From contig CALNWN010000001.1 of assembly GCA_940746715.1 (NCBI GenBank), positions 310,001 through 374,000 on the forward strand: DNA of 64,000 nt. The letters run 5' to 3'. This document shows positions 9,112-19,537 of the stretch, piece by piece. Below the pieces are notes generated by a model that worked only from the letters and a program-made list of their open reading frames with translations, did no database searches and had not been told where the DNA came from. Both the position numbers and the translations under genes were made by a program. Source of the stretch: an uncultured Paraburkholderia sp. (GTDB lineage Bacteria > Pseudomonadota > Gammaproteobacteria > Burkholderiales > Burkholderiaceae). Every line of letters begins with the position of its first letter. The stretch's first letter is position 1.

Positions 9112-9850
9112 AGTTGTCTCTCACAACGTTCTATTAATCCGGACGGAAGCACGAATTACCGCAGAATACCCGCCCGAGGGCAAATACCAGCAATTGTTTC
9201 CGGTTCGTTTTGATTATCGGGCAGCGACGCCTCGGAGTGTTAATTGTAAACTGAAAAAGTCCGATTACGGCGAATGAATAAATGCATTGACGCGCAGACG
9301 CGATAGTTGCGAATTAAACATATCATATGCGGCGGCTGGCGGATTACGCCATGTGGCGGCAGGAGCCGCCCGTTACTATGAGGAAAAGCGCGCTGCACGG
9401 CTCGCGGTCATGGCGTCACAGGGACACGGCGTTTAAATATGCAGCGGCGATTTACGGGTGAATTTATTAATCGCTATTTAATCCGCTTTTATGCAACCGG
9501 TATTTATTATGCGTTTTGATGACCGTCAATGAATTGACATACTATCATGACACCGTTATTACAATTTTCGGGCCGGACTGAATCGCTGCCCTCGTTGCCT
9601 CGCGGTTTAACGCCGAGCGTTATCTCGCCGCCGCGCTGCGCTGGCGTGAACGCGCGGGGCGCCATGGACCGCGCAGGCGCGCCGGTCGTGGATTGGCCGC
9701 ATGCCGTTGTTGCACGGCGCCCTCTGTTTCAGCGGCCGACATGGCGATACCGGCCTCGCGCTCGTCGTTGAACCCGCGGCCTGAATCGATCGCGCGCAGC
9801 AGCGTTTGCAGTTTCTTCGTCATCACAGCAAGGTTCCTCGTCAGCGACGC
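9112..9850. other. Gene-free stretch with an AT-rich core
   Basis: No credible gene was found. Bases of roughly 9260-9570 are clearly richer in A+T than the rest of the window, with runs such as TTTATTAATCGCTATTTAAT. A sigma70-like promoter (listed separately) points rightward into sequence lacking a plus-strand gene. The ORF tracked at 9620-9826 on the minus strand lacks a recognisable family and composition suggests a shadow. Confidence 0.55.
9534..9562 (+). promoter_or_regulatory. Sigma70-like promoter without a downstream gene
   Basis: A perfect -35 hexamer TTGACA is followed after exactly 17 nt by TATTAC, a fair -10 hexamer. No plus-strand coding sequence follows. It could be the remnant promoter of a lost gene or drive an uncharacterised RNA. 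Confidence 0.4.
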
Positions 9851-11275
9851 TCAGGCCGCGTTTAGCCGCGCGAGCTCCGTATCGACCAGAAGCTTCCTCA
9901 ACTCCGACACACACGAACCGCAGTTGCCGCCCGCCTTCAAACACGCCGTGATGTCGGCAGCGGTCTTGAGGCCCTGCTCGCGAATCGCCGTGCAAATCGT
10001 ATTGCGCCCCACGCCGAAGCACGAACAGACCGTCGGCCCCGTATCGGCGCCCTTGCCGATCGGCTGGCCGGACAGCACGCCGATGCGGTCCGCTTCGTCG
10101 AGCCTGTCCTTCGCAAACAGGCTCGCGAGCCATTCACGCGCGGGCAACTCGGGACGCGCCGAGAGAAACACGCAGTTCTCGATACGATCGTCGACCAGAT
10201 GCACCGCGCGATAAATGCCCGCCGCGCGGTCCTCGTATTCGAGCCAGTCCGCATGCGCGTCGTCGACGCCGAAGAGCGCGCGCCCAAGCGCCACGTTCAC
10301 CCTGCTCTCGCCAAGGGTATTGCGACCGGCAAGCTCGTAGCGCACGAACTGCGTGCCCTGCACGCGCGTCCAGTAGGTCACGCCGTCGAGCAGCGGCGCG
10401 CGCCGGCTCAGCGAAAAGCCATGCCACGCGACATGAAACTTGTCGACCCGCACCGGCGTGTGCTTGAACTCGGGCTCGCCGGAAACCGGATCGACCACCG
10501 GATTCACCACGGCGCCCACGCGCGCGTCGGACGCAACCTGATCGTTCCAGTGAATCGGCACGAACACGCTGCCGCGCGCCATGCCGCCGCCGTATTGCAC
10601 GCGCGACCATCGCGCCCCAGCGGCTCGATACGCGCGCGAGGTCGCCTTCGCGCACACCGCACAGCAACGCGTCCTGCGGGTGCATGTCGACGAATGCTTC
10701 CGTCACATGGCCCGCGAGTTTTTCCGATTTGCCCGTGCGGGTCATCGTGTGCCACTGATCGCGCACGCGGCCGGTGTTCAGCGTGAGCGGATAGTCGTCA
10801 TCGGGCGCATGGGCCGGCGCGCGCGGCGGCGTGGCGATGAAACGCGCGCGGCTGTCCGCGTGACTAAAGCGGCGGTCGTCGAAAAGACGCGCGGTGCCCG
10901 GCGCGGCCGCGTCGCCGCTCGCGCGCACGGGCCACTGCACAGGCCGCAAGGACCCGTAGCCGTCGCTGCCGAGGCCGACCAGCCCGGCGAGATTGAACGC
11001 ACGACGCACGCCGCCGCTGTGTTCGTCGCCCGATTGCGCGGCGGCTTCGCTATCTTCGTTGCGCCATGCGCTGAGCCGCGCGTGTTCGTCGAAGATCTAG
11101 TGCTGGCTCGCGAAGCCGAAGCCCGCATAGCCCATGCGCCGCGCCACGTCGCAGATGATTTGCCAGTCCGGGCGCGCCTCGCCCGGCGCCGGCAGAAAAG
11201 CACGCTGGCGCGAAATCCTGTGCTCCGAATTCGTCACCGTGCCGTCCTTCTCGCCCCAGCCGAGCGCGACCTCCC
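9851..11275 (-). pseudogene. nasA: Assimilatory nitrate reductase catalytic subunit (NasA), C-terminal half, broken
   Basis: The preserved part covers the C-terminal molybdopterin-binding region and the [2Fe-2S] BFD-like domain typical of NasA. Landmarks are WGEKDGTVTNSEHRISRQRAF, YPLTLNTGRVRDQWHTMTR, YGGGMARGSVFVPIHWN, and the cysteine cluster VCSCFGVGRN..KAGGNCGSCVSEL. Lesions are an in-frame TAG at 11097-11099 after GFASQH and a frameshift near 10605 after SRWGAMV. The N-terminal half with the [4Fe-4S] domain is gone; the sequence instead runs into a sensor-kinase fragment. Assimilatory nitrate reduction from this locus is therefore lost. No nitrite reductase or nitrate transporter is nearby. 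Confidence 0.82.
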
Positions 11276-12174
11276 GCTGACGCCGGGCGCCCGCGACGTC
11301 GAGCAGCACCATGATCGAGTCGCCCGCCTGCGGCGCGGGCCGCGACATGACCAGATAACGCGTGGTGTGGCCAGGGCGGCGCGGATCCGGAAAGCGGCCG
11401 AGCCACGCGCCCGCGCCCCAGTCGCCGATGCGCCGGTACTGCAGCGGCTCGACGTTGCGTCCCGCGTATTGGCGCGATGCCTGAATCTCGCGCTGCTGCT
11501 GCGCGGTGATGGGTCGTAGCGCGGTGAACTTCCAGGCGGCGACGGTCGAGATGACGATCACGCCATTGCGGTCGATCACCATCGCCGCTTCATTCGGACG
11601 GCGCCACGCCGCCTCCAGTTCGTCGACGCTGACCTTGACTGCCGGCCGCGCCGACCGGCGTGCCGCCGTCGCGCACGGCACTCGCGAAATAAAACCCCGG
11701 AATGCCGGTATTGGTGCCGATGCCGAAGAAGCGCCCGGCGCCACGCGCGAGCGCGTCCTTGAAGTAAGGCCGGTACGAAAAGTTGGTGCCGACAAAGCTG
11801 ACCGGCTGATTCCGGTTGCTCGCGGCAATCACCGAGCCTTGCAGGTCGATCACATCCACGGCGACGCTGCCCGCCTCCTGATTCACGGCTTCCAGATAGG
11901 TATTGACGCTGTGCAAAAGCGCAGCGGTGGCGCGCGGTCCGGCTTCGAGCAACGCGCGCACGCTGTCCTGTCGCGCGACGATGGCGGGCATCGTCTCGAA
12001 GCGGCCGAGTTCGCTTTTCAGGCTCGCGCCGTACAAATCGAGCTGATGGGCGCCCGCCTCGGCGAGCGCGTCGATCGCGCGGTTCCAGGCGAGTTCGATC
12101 GCCGCCGCGGCCATGCCGACGTACAGCAAGGCCGCAACCGCCCACGCCCACAGCGGTATCCCTCTTATTCTCAC
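11276..12174 (-). pseudogene. DctB-like sensor histidine kinase, periplasmic part only, frameshifted and fused to nasA
   Basis: From the GTG at 12174 (RIRGIPLWAWAVAALLY) there is one membrane helix, then a periplasmic sensor domain of the dCACHE type found in C4-dicarboxylate kinases (ASNRNQPVSFVGTNFSYRPY, GTNTGIPGFYFASAV). A frameshift near 11650 moves the frame to VSVDELEAAWRRPNEAAMV, also DctB-like. After IMVLLDVAGARRQ, where DctB continues into its second membrane helix and kinase domains, the sequence joins NasA at about 11265-11285. The kinase half is deleted. The adjacent 2-hydroxycarboxylate transporter suggests that this sensor once controlled it. Confidence 0.72.
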
Positions 12175-12244
12175 TTGATGTTCGACCTCGCGATGACCCG
12201 ATGCCCGACGACGCCACGCGCGCGCCGCACCGGAGCGCGACGCG

Positions 12245-13526
12245 TTACACCCCATGCGCGAGCACGATGAGCGTGAGCGTGACGACAATCGCGCCGCCGA
12301 TGCGCGTGGCGATCTGCGCAAACGGCATCAGTTGCATGCGGTTGGCCGCCGTGAAGATCGCGACGTCGCCGGTGCCGCCCTGCCCGCTGTGACATGCGTT
12401 CACGATCGCGGTGTCGATAGGGTACATCTTAAGCTTGCGGGCAACCAGAAAACCGGTGCCCATCAGCGTCGCCACGGTGGCGACGATCGTCACGATATTG
12501 GCGATGGTGAACGCGGCGGTCAACTTGTCCCACAGCGTCATCGCCACGCCGATGGCAAACAGCAGCGGATACGTCACCGCGGTCGAGAAGAACTTGTAGA
12601 CGACGAACGCGCCCTCCTGCAGTTGCGGGGACACGGCCCGCGCCAGCTTCACGAGCACCGCGAGAAACAGCATCGCGACCGACGCGGGCAGGCCGAACAG
12701 GTTGCGGCACATCAGGCCGAACAGATACAGCGTGATGGCCGTGATGCCGGCCGCCGCGATGTGCGTGACGTCGATATGGCTGCGGATTTCCTCTTCCGCG
12801 GGCGCCATTTCGTCGGTCTCGCCGACTTGTAGACGTCCGTCGCCGGTGAGATGCGGAAAGCGCTTGCCCAGCATGACGGGCGGCAGGACCTGCGCAAAGA
12901 GCTCGCCCTGCGGCAAATGCATGATTTCCGAATAGCCGACCGACAGCGGAATCGCCCCTTCGCTGACACCGCCCGCCATGATCGGCACGACGATATAGAG
13001 TAGCGTATGGCGTGCGCCGAGGCCGAATGCCGAGCCGACCGCAATGCCCCACAATGGCGGCGGCCAGCGAACCGAGCGCGAGCGGCACGAAGATCTTCAC
13101 GAAGCCCTTGATCAGCACGCGCCGGTCCATGCTCAGAATACTGCCGACGATAATCGACGCAATGAACAGATACAGGAAGTTGGTCGACTTGGTGAATTCG
13201 GTCGTGAGATGAAGGATCGGCTTCGGCAGCACGTGGTAGTACGTGAGCGCCGAAGGCACGAAGGTCGCGCAGATCGCCGCCGCGCCGATATTGCGCAGAA
13301 GCGGCAGACGCTTGCCCAGCTCGGCGCAGGTGAAACCGAAGAACGGGAGCACGGCGATCGCCATGGAAATCTCGCCCGGCATCTTGCCCGTCACGGCAAA
13401 GCCGACGATCAGCGCCAGCAGAATGAAATAGACCGGCAGCGGAATGATGCCGATGCGGTATTCCATCAGCTTCCACCAGCCTTCGGGCCAGAATCGGGTG
13501 GTCGCATTGGACGCGTTGGGACGCAT
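12245..13526 (-). pseudogene. 2-hydroxycarboxylate (citrate/malate) sodium symporter, frameshifted
   Basis: The protein belongs to the 2HCT family (CitS/MaeN type). Signature segments are CHSGQGGTGDVAIFTAANRM near the C-terminus and GGVSEGAIPLSVGYSE in the middle, with about ten hydrophobic helices. The N-terminal part (IIPLPVYFILLALIVGFAVT) is in the frame of ORF 12429-13526; near 13045, after AAAIVGHCG, the frame changes to that of ORF 12245-13054. Following VLPPVMLG an in-frame segment also seems shorter than in relatives. A functional symporter is unlikely. The DctB-like sensor remnant immediately downstream was probably its regulator. Confidence 0.82.
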
Positions 13527-13973
13527 TCGCGGCTTCGGGCGTGGGCGTCGGGCGCGAACGGTCGTGGATATGGGCGGGTGTGGACAAAACAGATCTCCTT
13601 GCTTGGGCGCGCCACAGTCGCGTGGCGGCGTCGCGTTTCAATGCGGATGTCGGCGCATTCGGCTGCGGCTCTTCGAGCCAGGTACGAGGCGGATCGGGTG
13701 AAACCCCGAAGGGGAAGTTGAAATGGAGCGCGCCGGGTCAGCGTCGCGCAGGCCGGCGAGGCGTGTGCAGGGTCATGACTGTCTCCGTGAGGGGTCTTGT
13801 GGATTGCGCTCGGGTGCTCGTGGATACCTATAATGCAAGGCCCATGCCAGTGGCGGGCCTTGCGGGCCGCATCGCAAACCATTGATTTTTCTAATTAATT
13901 TTCTTGACTAAACGATGCCGGAATCAGCGCGTTCCGGGAGTTCAGAATTAGCGCCGGCGAGCAGGCTGAGAGT
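13527..13973. other. Intergenic region between 2HCT symporter and SDR genes
   Basis: No gene is supported. The region contains a TATAAT box at 13829-13834 directly followed by an inverted repeat (listed separately). The upstream part of the symporter frame is open in several frames, so its true start could lie slightly upstream of 13526. Confidence 0.5.
13835..13863. repeat. Inverted repeat next to a TATAAT box
   Basis: GCAAGGCCC and GGGCCTTGC form perfect 9-bp arms around an 11-nt loop, starting one base after TATAAT (13829-13834). It has no T-run, so a terminator is doubtful; an operator overlapping the start of transcription is possible. Confidence 0.4.
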
Positions 13974-14806
13974 TCAGCCGTCCGTGGAAAGCGTGACCGC
14001 CTCCCACGCAGCGATTTCGTCGGACAGCGTGGAGAGCTTCGCGCGTACGAGGCCGAGCGCATCGCTTCCCAGCAGCAGATGCGCGGGCGGCTCACCGGCG
14101 GCGATGGCGGCCAGCATGGCGCGCGCGGCTTTCATCGGGTCGCCAGCTGCTTGCCGCTTTTCTCCTGACGCGCCTTTCGCACGGGATCGAACACCGCGTC
14201 GTAGTCTGCAATGGAGCGCGGCGTGCGGGCCATCGAGCGCCCCGCCCAATCGGTGCGAAACGAGCCGGGCGCCACGGCGGTGACGGCGATCCTGAACGGC
14301 CGTACTTCCTGGCCGAGCGCTTCCGAGATTCCCTCGAGCGCGAACTTGCTGCCGCAGTAGTATGCAATGCCGGGCATGGTGATGAAGCCGCCCATCGACG
14401 TGATGTTGAGAATGTGGCCGCGCCGGCGTTTGCGCATGTAGGGCAGCATGGCTTTCATCATCGCCACCGCGCCGAACAAGTTGACGTCGAACTGCCGGCG
14501 CATTTCGGCAAGCGGCGCCTCTTCCATGACGCCTTCGTGGCCATAGCCGGCGTTGTTCACGAGGACGTCCACCGGTCCGACGCTTGCCTCGATGTCGGCA
14601 ACGACGCCGTCGATCCGCTCGAACTCCGTCACGTCGAGCAGGCGGCCGAATGCGCTGCGGGGCGCGAGCGCCTCCAGCTCGGCGCGTGCCGCCTCGCTGC
14701 GCACGGTGCCGACCACACGATGGCCCGCCGCGAGCGCCTCCTGAGCCAACGCGCGGCCGAAGCCGCTGCTTGCGCCGGTAATGAGCAATGTTCTGCCTGA
14801 TGCCAT
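13974..14806 (-). pseudogene. Short-chain dehydrogenase/reductase, frameshifted near the C-terminus
   Basis: The start MASGRTLLITGASSGFGRAL at 14806 has the Rossmann TGASSGFG motif. NNAG at about residue 87, the catalytic Ser region ITSMGG and the YYCGSK Tyr-Lys motif are all present. After RQEKSGKQ near 14145 the frame shifts; the normal end (DPMKAARAMLAAIAAGEPP to LSTLSDEIAAWEAVTLSTDG) is found in another frame ending at 13974. The catalytic domain would still be translated, but the last third of the substrate-side region is lost. It is divergent from an AraC-type regulator, a common arrangement. Confidence 0.8.
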
Positions 14807-14964
14807 GACATCCCTTTCCTGAAGTTAAACGGAAAGTGCATACTATTCTCCCGCCGCCGCTATTTTTAGGCCCAATCGTGGCATTTTCTTGCCTGTTTCT
14901 ATGAGCATTCAACGAGCGCAGACCACGCGCCGCGCGCGCACCTTCTCGCCAGGACCGCCGGGAC

Positions 14965-15874
14965 ATGACAGCGCTCCTGCGCGCGCTGGCTCCGAAGGAA
15001 GGCTACAACCTCACCGCGCTTGAAAGCGTGCGGATTCTGCGCTCGGACCGCAGCCTCGCGTCCACGCCCGTGCTGTATGACCCGGGCATCGTGATCGTCT
15101 GCCAAGGAAGCAAGCGCGGCTATTTCGGCGATCAGTTGTATGTGTATGACGAGCAGCACTATCTGGCGGTGTCGGTGCCCGTGCCCTTCACGATGGAGAC
15201 CGACGCGACGCCCGGGCATCCGCTCCTTGCCGTCTACCTGCATCTCGACTTCAAGCTCGCCGCGGAACTCATGGCGCAAATCGAAGCTCACTCTCTGCCC
15301 CGGCGCGCGCAGGCGCCGCAAAGCATGATGTCGAGTCCGCTGGACGACGCACTGCGCAACACCGTGCTGCGCCTGCTGGACGCGCTGAACCGGCCGCTCG
15401 ACGCAGCGGTTCTCGATCCGTCGCTGCTGCGCGAGCTTTACTTTCGCGTGCTCACCGGTCCGCAGGGCGACGCAATGCGCGCGGCGCTCGGCATGCACGG
15501 TCAGTTCGGCAAGATCGGCAAGGCGCTGCGCCGCATCCATTCCGACTACGCGCGCGCTCGACCTCGCCCTGCTGGCCCGCGAGGCCGGCATGAGCGTTCC
15601 CACGTTTCATGCGCATTTCAAGGCCGTCACGCAGACCTCGCCGATGCAGTACGTCAAATCGACGCGCCTGCACCAGGCCCGCCTGCTGATGCTGCGACAG
15701 GGCATGACCGCGGAGGCCGCGAGCGATGCGGTCGGTTACGCAAGCACCTCGCAATTCAATCGGGAATTCAAGCGGCTCTTCGGACTCACGCCGGCAGCGG
15801 AGGCGCGGCGCATGCGCGCGAGCTTCGCGATTCCGCCCGCGCATGCCGGCTCTGAATATGTGTCGTCGCATTGA
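14965..15874 (+). pseudogene. AraC-family transcriptional regulator, frameshifted
   Basis: The N-terminal effector domain (YNLTALESVRILRSDRS, LYDPGIVIVCQGSK) is the AraC_N type found in regulators next to SDR or aldo-keto reductase genes. The C-terminal DNA-binding domain (MSVPTFHAHFKAVTQTSPMQ, GYASTSQFNREFKRLFG) is in another frame. The break is a single-base indel at about 15550-15565 after HSDYARA, between the domains. The start at ATG 14965 is uncertain because an earlier ATG at 14901 is out of frame. Both this gene and its divergent SDR partner are broken. Confidence 0.82.
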
Positions 15875-16880
15875 ACCGGGAGCTGGGCCGTCGCCCGGTG
15901 TCAGGCAGCCGCGCCGTCGCGCGGAAGGGCGCGATCTTCGGACGGGCGCGGCGCTGGGCGGCGTGCTCGCGCCCCTCGCGCCCTTCACGGGCAGTGCCGC
16001 GCACGCGCAAGGCGACAGCAAACGCATCCGCATCGGCTTTCAGAAATACGGCAACTTCGTAGTGCTGAAGGCGCGCGGCACGCTGGAGAAGCGGCTCGCC
16101 AGCGAGGGCATCGCTGTGCAGTGGCTCGAATTCCCCGCCGGGCCGCAGTTGCTGGAAGGGCTGAATGCAGGTGCCGTCGATGTCGGCACCGTCGGCGAGA
16201 CGCCGCCTATCTTCGCGCAGGCGGGACGCGTCGACTTCGTTTATATCGGCAACGAGCCGCCTGCGCCGCGAGGCGAAGCGATCGTCGTCCCGCAGAATTC
16301 CCCCATTCGTACGGTCGCACAATTGCGCGGCAAGAAGGTGGCGTTCAACAAGGGCTCGAATGTCCACTATCTGCTCGTGAAGGCGCTGCAGCAAGCGGGA
16401 CTCACCTACTCCGACATCGAGCCCGTCTACCTGACACCCGCCGATGCGCGCGCCGCCTTCGTGCAAGGCAGCGTGGACGCGTGGGTGATCTGGGATCCGT
16501 ATCTCGCCGCGATCGAACGGCAGGCGAATGCGCGCACCATCGCGAATGGCGAGGGGCTCGTGCGCAATACGCAGTACTACGTCGCGGCACGCAAGTTCGC
16601 GGCAACGCAGCCGCAAGTGCTGAATGCACTGCTCGAAGAGGTGAACGCCGTCGACAGTTGGGGACGCGAAAATGTGCCGCAAGTGGCGGCGCTGCTGTCG
16701 CCGCTCGTCGGCCTCGACGCGGCCACGCTCGAAGTCGCGCTCAAGCGCACCGGCTACGGCGTGCAGCTGATCAGCGAGGCGACGCTCGCTTATCAACTGC
16801 AGATCGCCGACACGTTCAGCGCGCTGAAGCTGATTCCCGGCAAGCTGAGCGTCGCGGACGCGCGCTGGAAAACCACCTGA
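15858..16880 (+). CDS. Aliphatic sulfonate ABC transporter substrate-binding protein (SsuA-like)
   Basis: An intact frame of about 340 residues. After a leader with Arg-rich start and LAPLAPFTGSAAHAQ resembling a Tat/Sec export signal, the mature part (IRIGFQKYGNFVVLKARGTL) matches SsuA. It includes LLEGLNAGAVDVGTVGETPP, the ligand-contact NKGSNVHYLLVKAL and WDPYLAAIE. SsuA captures alkanesulfonates for sulfur supply under sulfate limitation. No ssuBCD genes adjoin it, so it is orphaned here. The chosen ATG overlaps the end of the araC pseudogene by 17 nt, and the signal region lacks a clean start, so the 5' end may also be a rearrangement scar. Confidence 0.72.
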   Translation: MCRRIEPGAGPSPGVRQPRRRAEGRDLRTGAALGGVLAPLAPFTGSAAHAQGDSKRIRIGFQKYGNFVVLKARGTLEKRLASEGIAVQWLEFPAGPQLLEGLNAGAVDVGTVGETPPIFAQAGRVDFVYIGNEPPAPRGEAIVVPQNSPIRTVAQLRGKKVAFNKGSNVHYLLVKALQQAGLTYSDIEPVYLTPADARAAFVQGSVDAWVIWDPYLAAIERQANARTIANGEGLVRNTQYYVAARKFAATQPQVLNALLEEVNAVDSWGRENVPQVAALLSPLVGLDAATLEVALKRTGYGVQLISEATLAYQLQIADTFSALKLIPGKLSVADARWKTT

Positions 16881-17005
16881 CGCGATGAGGGACTGCGTCC
16901 GGCGCGCCCGCATGGCGCTAACGCCGGGGACGCTTGCATGCGCTGGCGCGGCTCCGTACAACGCGAATCGCTTTATGCAACGCGGGCGGTCAGCGCGCCG
17001 TGCCC

Positions 17006-17476
17006 TCAGAGAGTGCCCTCGTATGCCGCCCTCAGTGCGGCGACATCGAACTTCACCATTTTCATCATCGCCTCGGCTGCGCGGCGCGCCTTGTCCGCGT
17101 CGGCGTCGCCCATCATCGAGATCACATCGACGGGCGCGATCTGCCACGACACGCCGAAGCAGTCCTTCAGCCAGCCGCAGGCCTCCGGCGCACCGCCGCC
17201 TTCCAGCAGCGCGTCCCAGTAGCGGTCAATTTCCGCCTGATCCGCGCAACTGACGAGGAACGAGACGGCGTGATTGAAGGGCTCCTTACCGCCCGAACTC
17301 ATCGCGAAGAACGTCTGCCCGAACAGCACGAACTCGACGACCTTCGTCGACCCGGCGCTCGGCACGTCCGTGACGCGGACGACGCGCGAGTCCGGAAAGA
17401 TGCCCGCGTAGAAAGCGGCGGCCTCCTCGGCCTCGTTCGAATACCAGAGAAAAGGGGTGATCTTCTGAATCGTCAT
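17006..17476 (-). CDS. VOC-family protein (PhnB / 3-demethylubiquinone methyltransferase-like fold)
   Basis: An intact 156-residue protein, start MTIQKITPFLWYSNEAEEAA at 17476 preceded by AGGAGACTCGCG. It has two glyoxalase/bleomycin-resistance half modules: FLWYSNEAEEAAAFYAGIFPDS and the second with EIDRYWDALLEGGGAPEACGWLKDCFG and the SWQIAP strand. This PhnB subgroup is of unknown substrate despite its database name. The C-terminal MMKMVKFDVAALRAAYEG matches family ends. It stands alone, without operon partners. Confidence 0.8.
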   Translation of the reverse strand: MTIQKITPFLWYSNEAEEAAAFYAGIFPDSRVVRVTDVPSAGSTKVVEFVLFGQTFFAMSSGGKEPFNHAVSFLVSCADQAEIDRYWDALLEGGGAPEACGWLKDCFGVSWQIAPVDVISMMGDADADKARRAAEAMMKMVKFDVAALRAAYEGTL

Positions 17477-17755
17477 CGCGAGTCTCCTGTCAATATCGGT
17501 CAGAGGGCGGCCATGCCATGCCGCTTATGGAGACGACGAAGAAAAACCAGCGGAATCGACATGTCCGGGAAAATTTTTTTGCTCTGCCAGATCTTCCCAG
17601 ACACGCTTCTCCGTCGCCCCATTCAGCGCCGATTATATGGAGCGTTTCGCACTTATACATTGTGCCGGCGCGCGCCCGCGCCGTTTCACGCTGGCGCCCG
17701 AGGCGGCGCGCGCGACAGGTCACGCCGTAACCGCCTCGATACATTTAACAGAAAA

Positions 17756-19235
17756 CTAATGGCTCGCGCCCTCCACCGCGCCGATGCCGGTTTCCGAGCG
17801 CACCGCCTAGGCGTCGAAGCCCGCCTGGTCGATGCGTGCGCGCGCGGATTTGTCGGTGACCGAGAAAACCCAGATACCGGCGAAGCCGATGGCCATCGAA
17901 AAGAGCGCGGGCGACGCATACGGAAACGGCGCGCTCGCGTAGTGGAATACATCGACCCACACCGCCTTCGACAGCACCGTCAGCAGCACGGCCGAGAGAA
18001 GTCCGAGGAAGCCGCCGATCGCCGCGCCGCGCGTCGTGCAGCCGCGCCACAGCACGGACAAAAACAGCACCGGGAAATTCGCCGAGGCCGCTACCGCGAA
18101 CGCAAGCGAGACCATGAACGCAATGTTCTGCTTTTCGAACACGATGCCGAGCACCACCGCGACGATGCCGAGCACGACAGTCGTGATACGCGACACAAAG
18201 AGCTCGTTCGCGCTCGATGCCTTGCCATGCTTGAACACGGTCGCATACAGATCGTGCGACACGGCCGACGCACCGGCGAGCGTCAGTCCCGCGACCACCG
18301 CGAGAATCGTTGCGAACGCAACGGCCGAGATAAAGCCGAGGAACACGTTGCCGCCCACCGCGTTGGCCAGATGCACGGCCGCCATGTTGCTGCCGCCTAG
18401 CAGCTTGCCGGCCGCGTCCTTGAACACCGGGTTGCTGCTCACGAGCACGATCGCGCCGAAGCCGATGATAAACGTGAGAATGTAGAAATAGCCGATCCAC
18501 GTGGTGGCCCAGAACACCGATTTGCGCGCCTCCTTCGCATTCGGCACCGTAAAAAAGCGCATCAGGATGTGCGGCAGGCCGGCCGTGCCGAACATCAGCG
18601 CGATGCCGAACGAGATGGCCGAGATCGGGTCCTTGATGAAGTTGCCCGACGCCATGATCGACGCTTTCTTCTCGTGCACTTCGACGGCCTTCGCAAACAG
18701 CGCCTCAGGGCCGAAATGAAACTGCCACAGCACCATGAAGGCCATATGAACGAGGCGCCCGCGAGCAGCAGGCATGCCTTGATGATCTGCACCCACGTCG
18801 TCGCCGTCATGCCGCCGAAGAGCACATACACCATCATCAGTGCGCCGACGATCACCACCGCGATCCAGTACTCGAGTCCGAACAGCAGCTTGATGAGCTG
18901 GCCGGCTCCCACCATCTGCGCGATCAGGTAGAACGCGACCACAACGAGCGTGCCAGACGCGGCGAATGCACGTATGGGTCCTTGCTTGAAGCGGTAAGCG
19001 GCCACGTCGGCGAATGTGAAGCGGCCCAGGTTGCGCAGCCGTTCCGCCATCAGGAACGTGATGATCGGCCAGCCCACGAGAAAGCCGATCGAATAGATAA
19101 GACCGTCATAGCCGTTCGTGTAGACAGCAGCCGAAATGCCGAGGACGAGGCGGCGGACATGAAGTCGCCCGCTATCGCAAGGCCGTTCTGGAAGCCCGTG
19201 ATGCCGCCGCCCGCGATGAATCGGCGCGTATTCAT
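17756..19235 (-). pseudogene. actP: Sodium:solute symporter, acetate permease (ActP)-like, multiply broken
   Basis: Sequence of the SSS family with ActP landmarks [35 protein letters not shown] and [17 protein letters not shown]. Three lesions are visible: a frameshift near 19150 after GDFMSAAS, another near 18745 after LLAGASF, and an in-frame TAG at 17807-17809 (FDA*AVRSETGIG), 17 codons before the natural stop. The N-terminus is also short, with MNTRRF directly preceding AGGGITGF, so the first membrane helix is missing. The start ATG overlaps the stop of yjcH. Acetate or short-chain acid uptake through this system is lost. Confidence 0.82.
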
Positions 19236-19537
19236 GCGGCCTCCCGCTTGATCTGGTCGGTGAGTTCGTCGTACGCGCTGTTCGCGCGCCGCACGTAAAA
19301 GCCGGTGATCGCCACGGTGAACACAATGACGAAGAGCCCGATCGGCATGCCCCACGTCGTGACGCCCGCGCCGATTTTCGCCGCGAGCACGTCTTTGTTG
19401 AATGCAATGAGCAGCACGTAGCCGTAGTAGAAGACCAGCACCAGCGCCGTCAAGGTCCATCCAAGCCGCGAGCGCTTTCGCACCAGTTCGCGGTAGGCCG
19501 CGTTCGATCTGATCTTGTCCGCGAGTTTCACGTCCAT
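19232..19537 (-). CDS. yjcH: DUF485 inner-membrane protein (YjcH-like), partner of ActP
   Basis: A 101-residue intact protein. The start ATG at 19537 is chosen over the upstream one because AGGAGACGAAG lies just before it. Two membrane helices ([18 protein letters not shown] and [19 protein letters not shown]) and the conserved [13 protein letters not shown] and [10 protein letters not shown] motifs define DUF485. In enterobacteria yjcH precedes actP in one operon; here the genes overlap by 4 nt (ATGA). Its partner actP is a pseudogene, so this intact gene probably has no remaining role. Confidence 0.85.
   Translation of the reverse strand: MDVKLADKIRSNAAYRELVRKRSRLGWTLTALVLVFYYGYVLLIAFNKDVLAAKIGAGVTTWGMPIGLFVIVFTVAITGFYVRRANSAYDELTDQIKREAA

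Noticed and set aside
9620-9826. 68-residue minus-strand ORF downstream of nasA
   Set aside because: Its first 25 residues look protein-like, but the remainder is Arg/Pro-rich and no family or ribosome binding site supports it.
16934-18400. 488-residue plus-strand ORF opposite the VOC gene and actP
   Set aside because: Arg/His-rich shadow; both strands cannot be coding here and the minus strand carries clear families.
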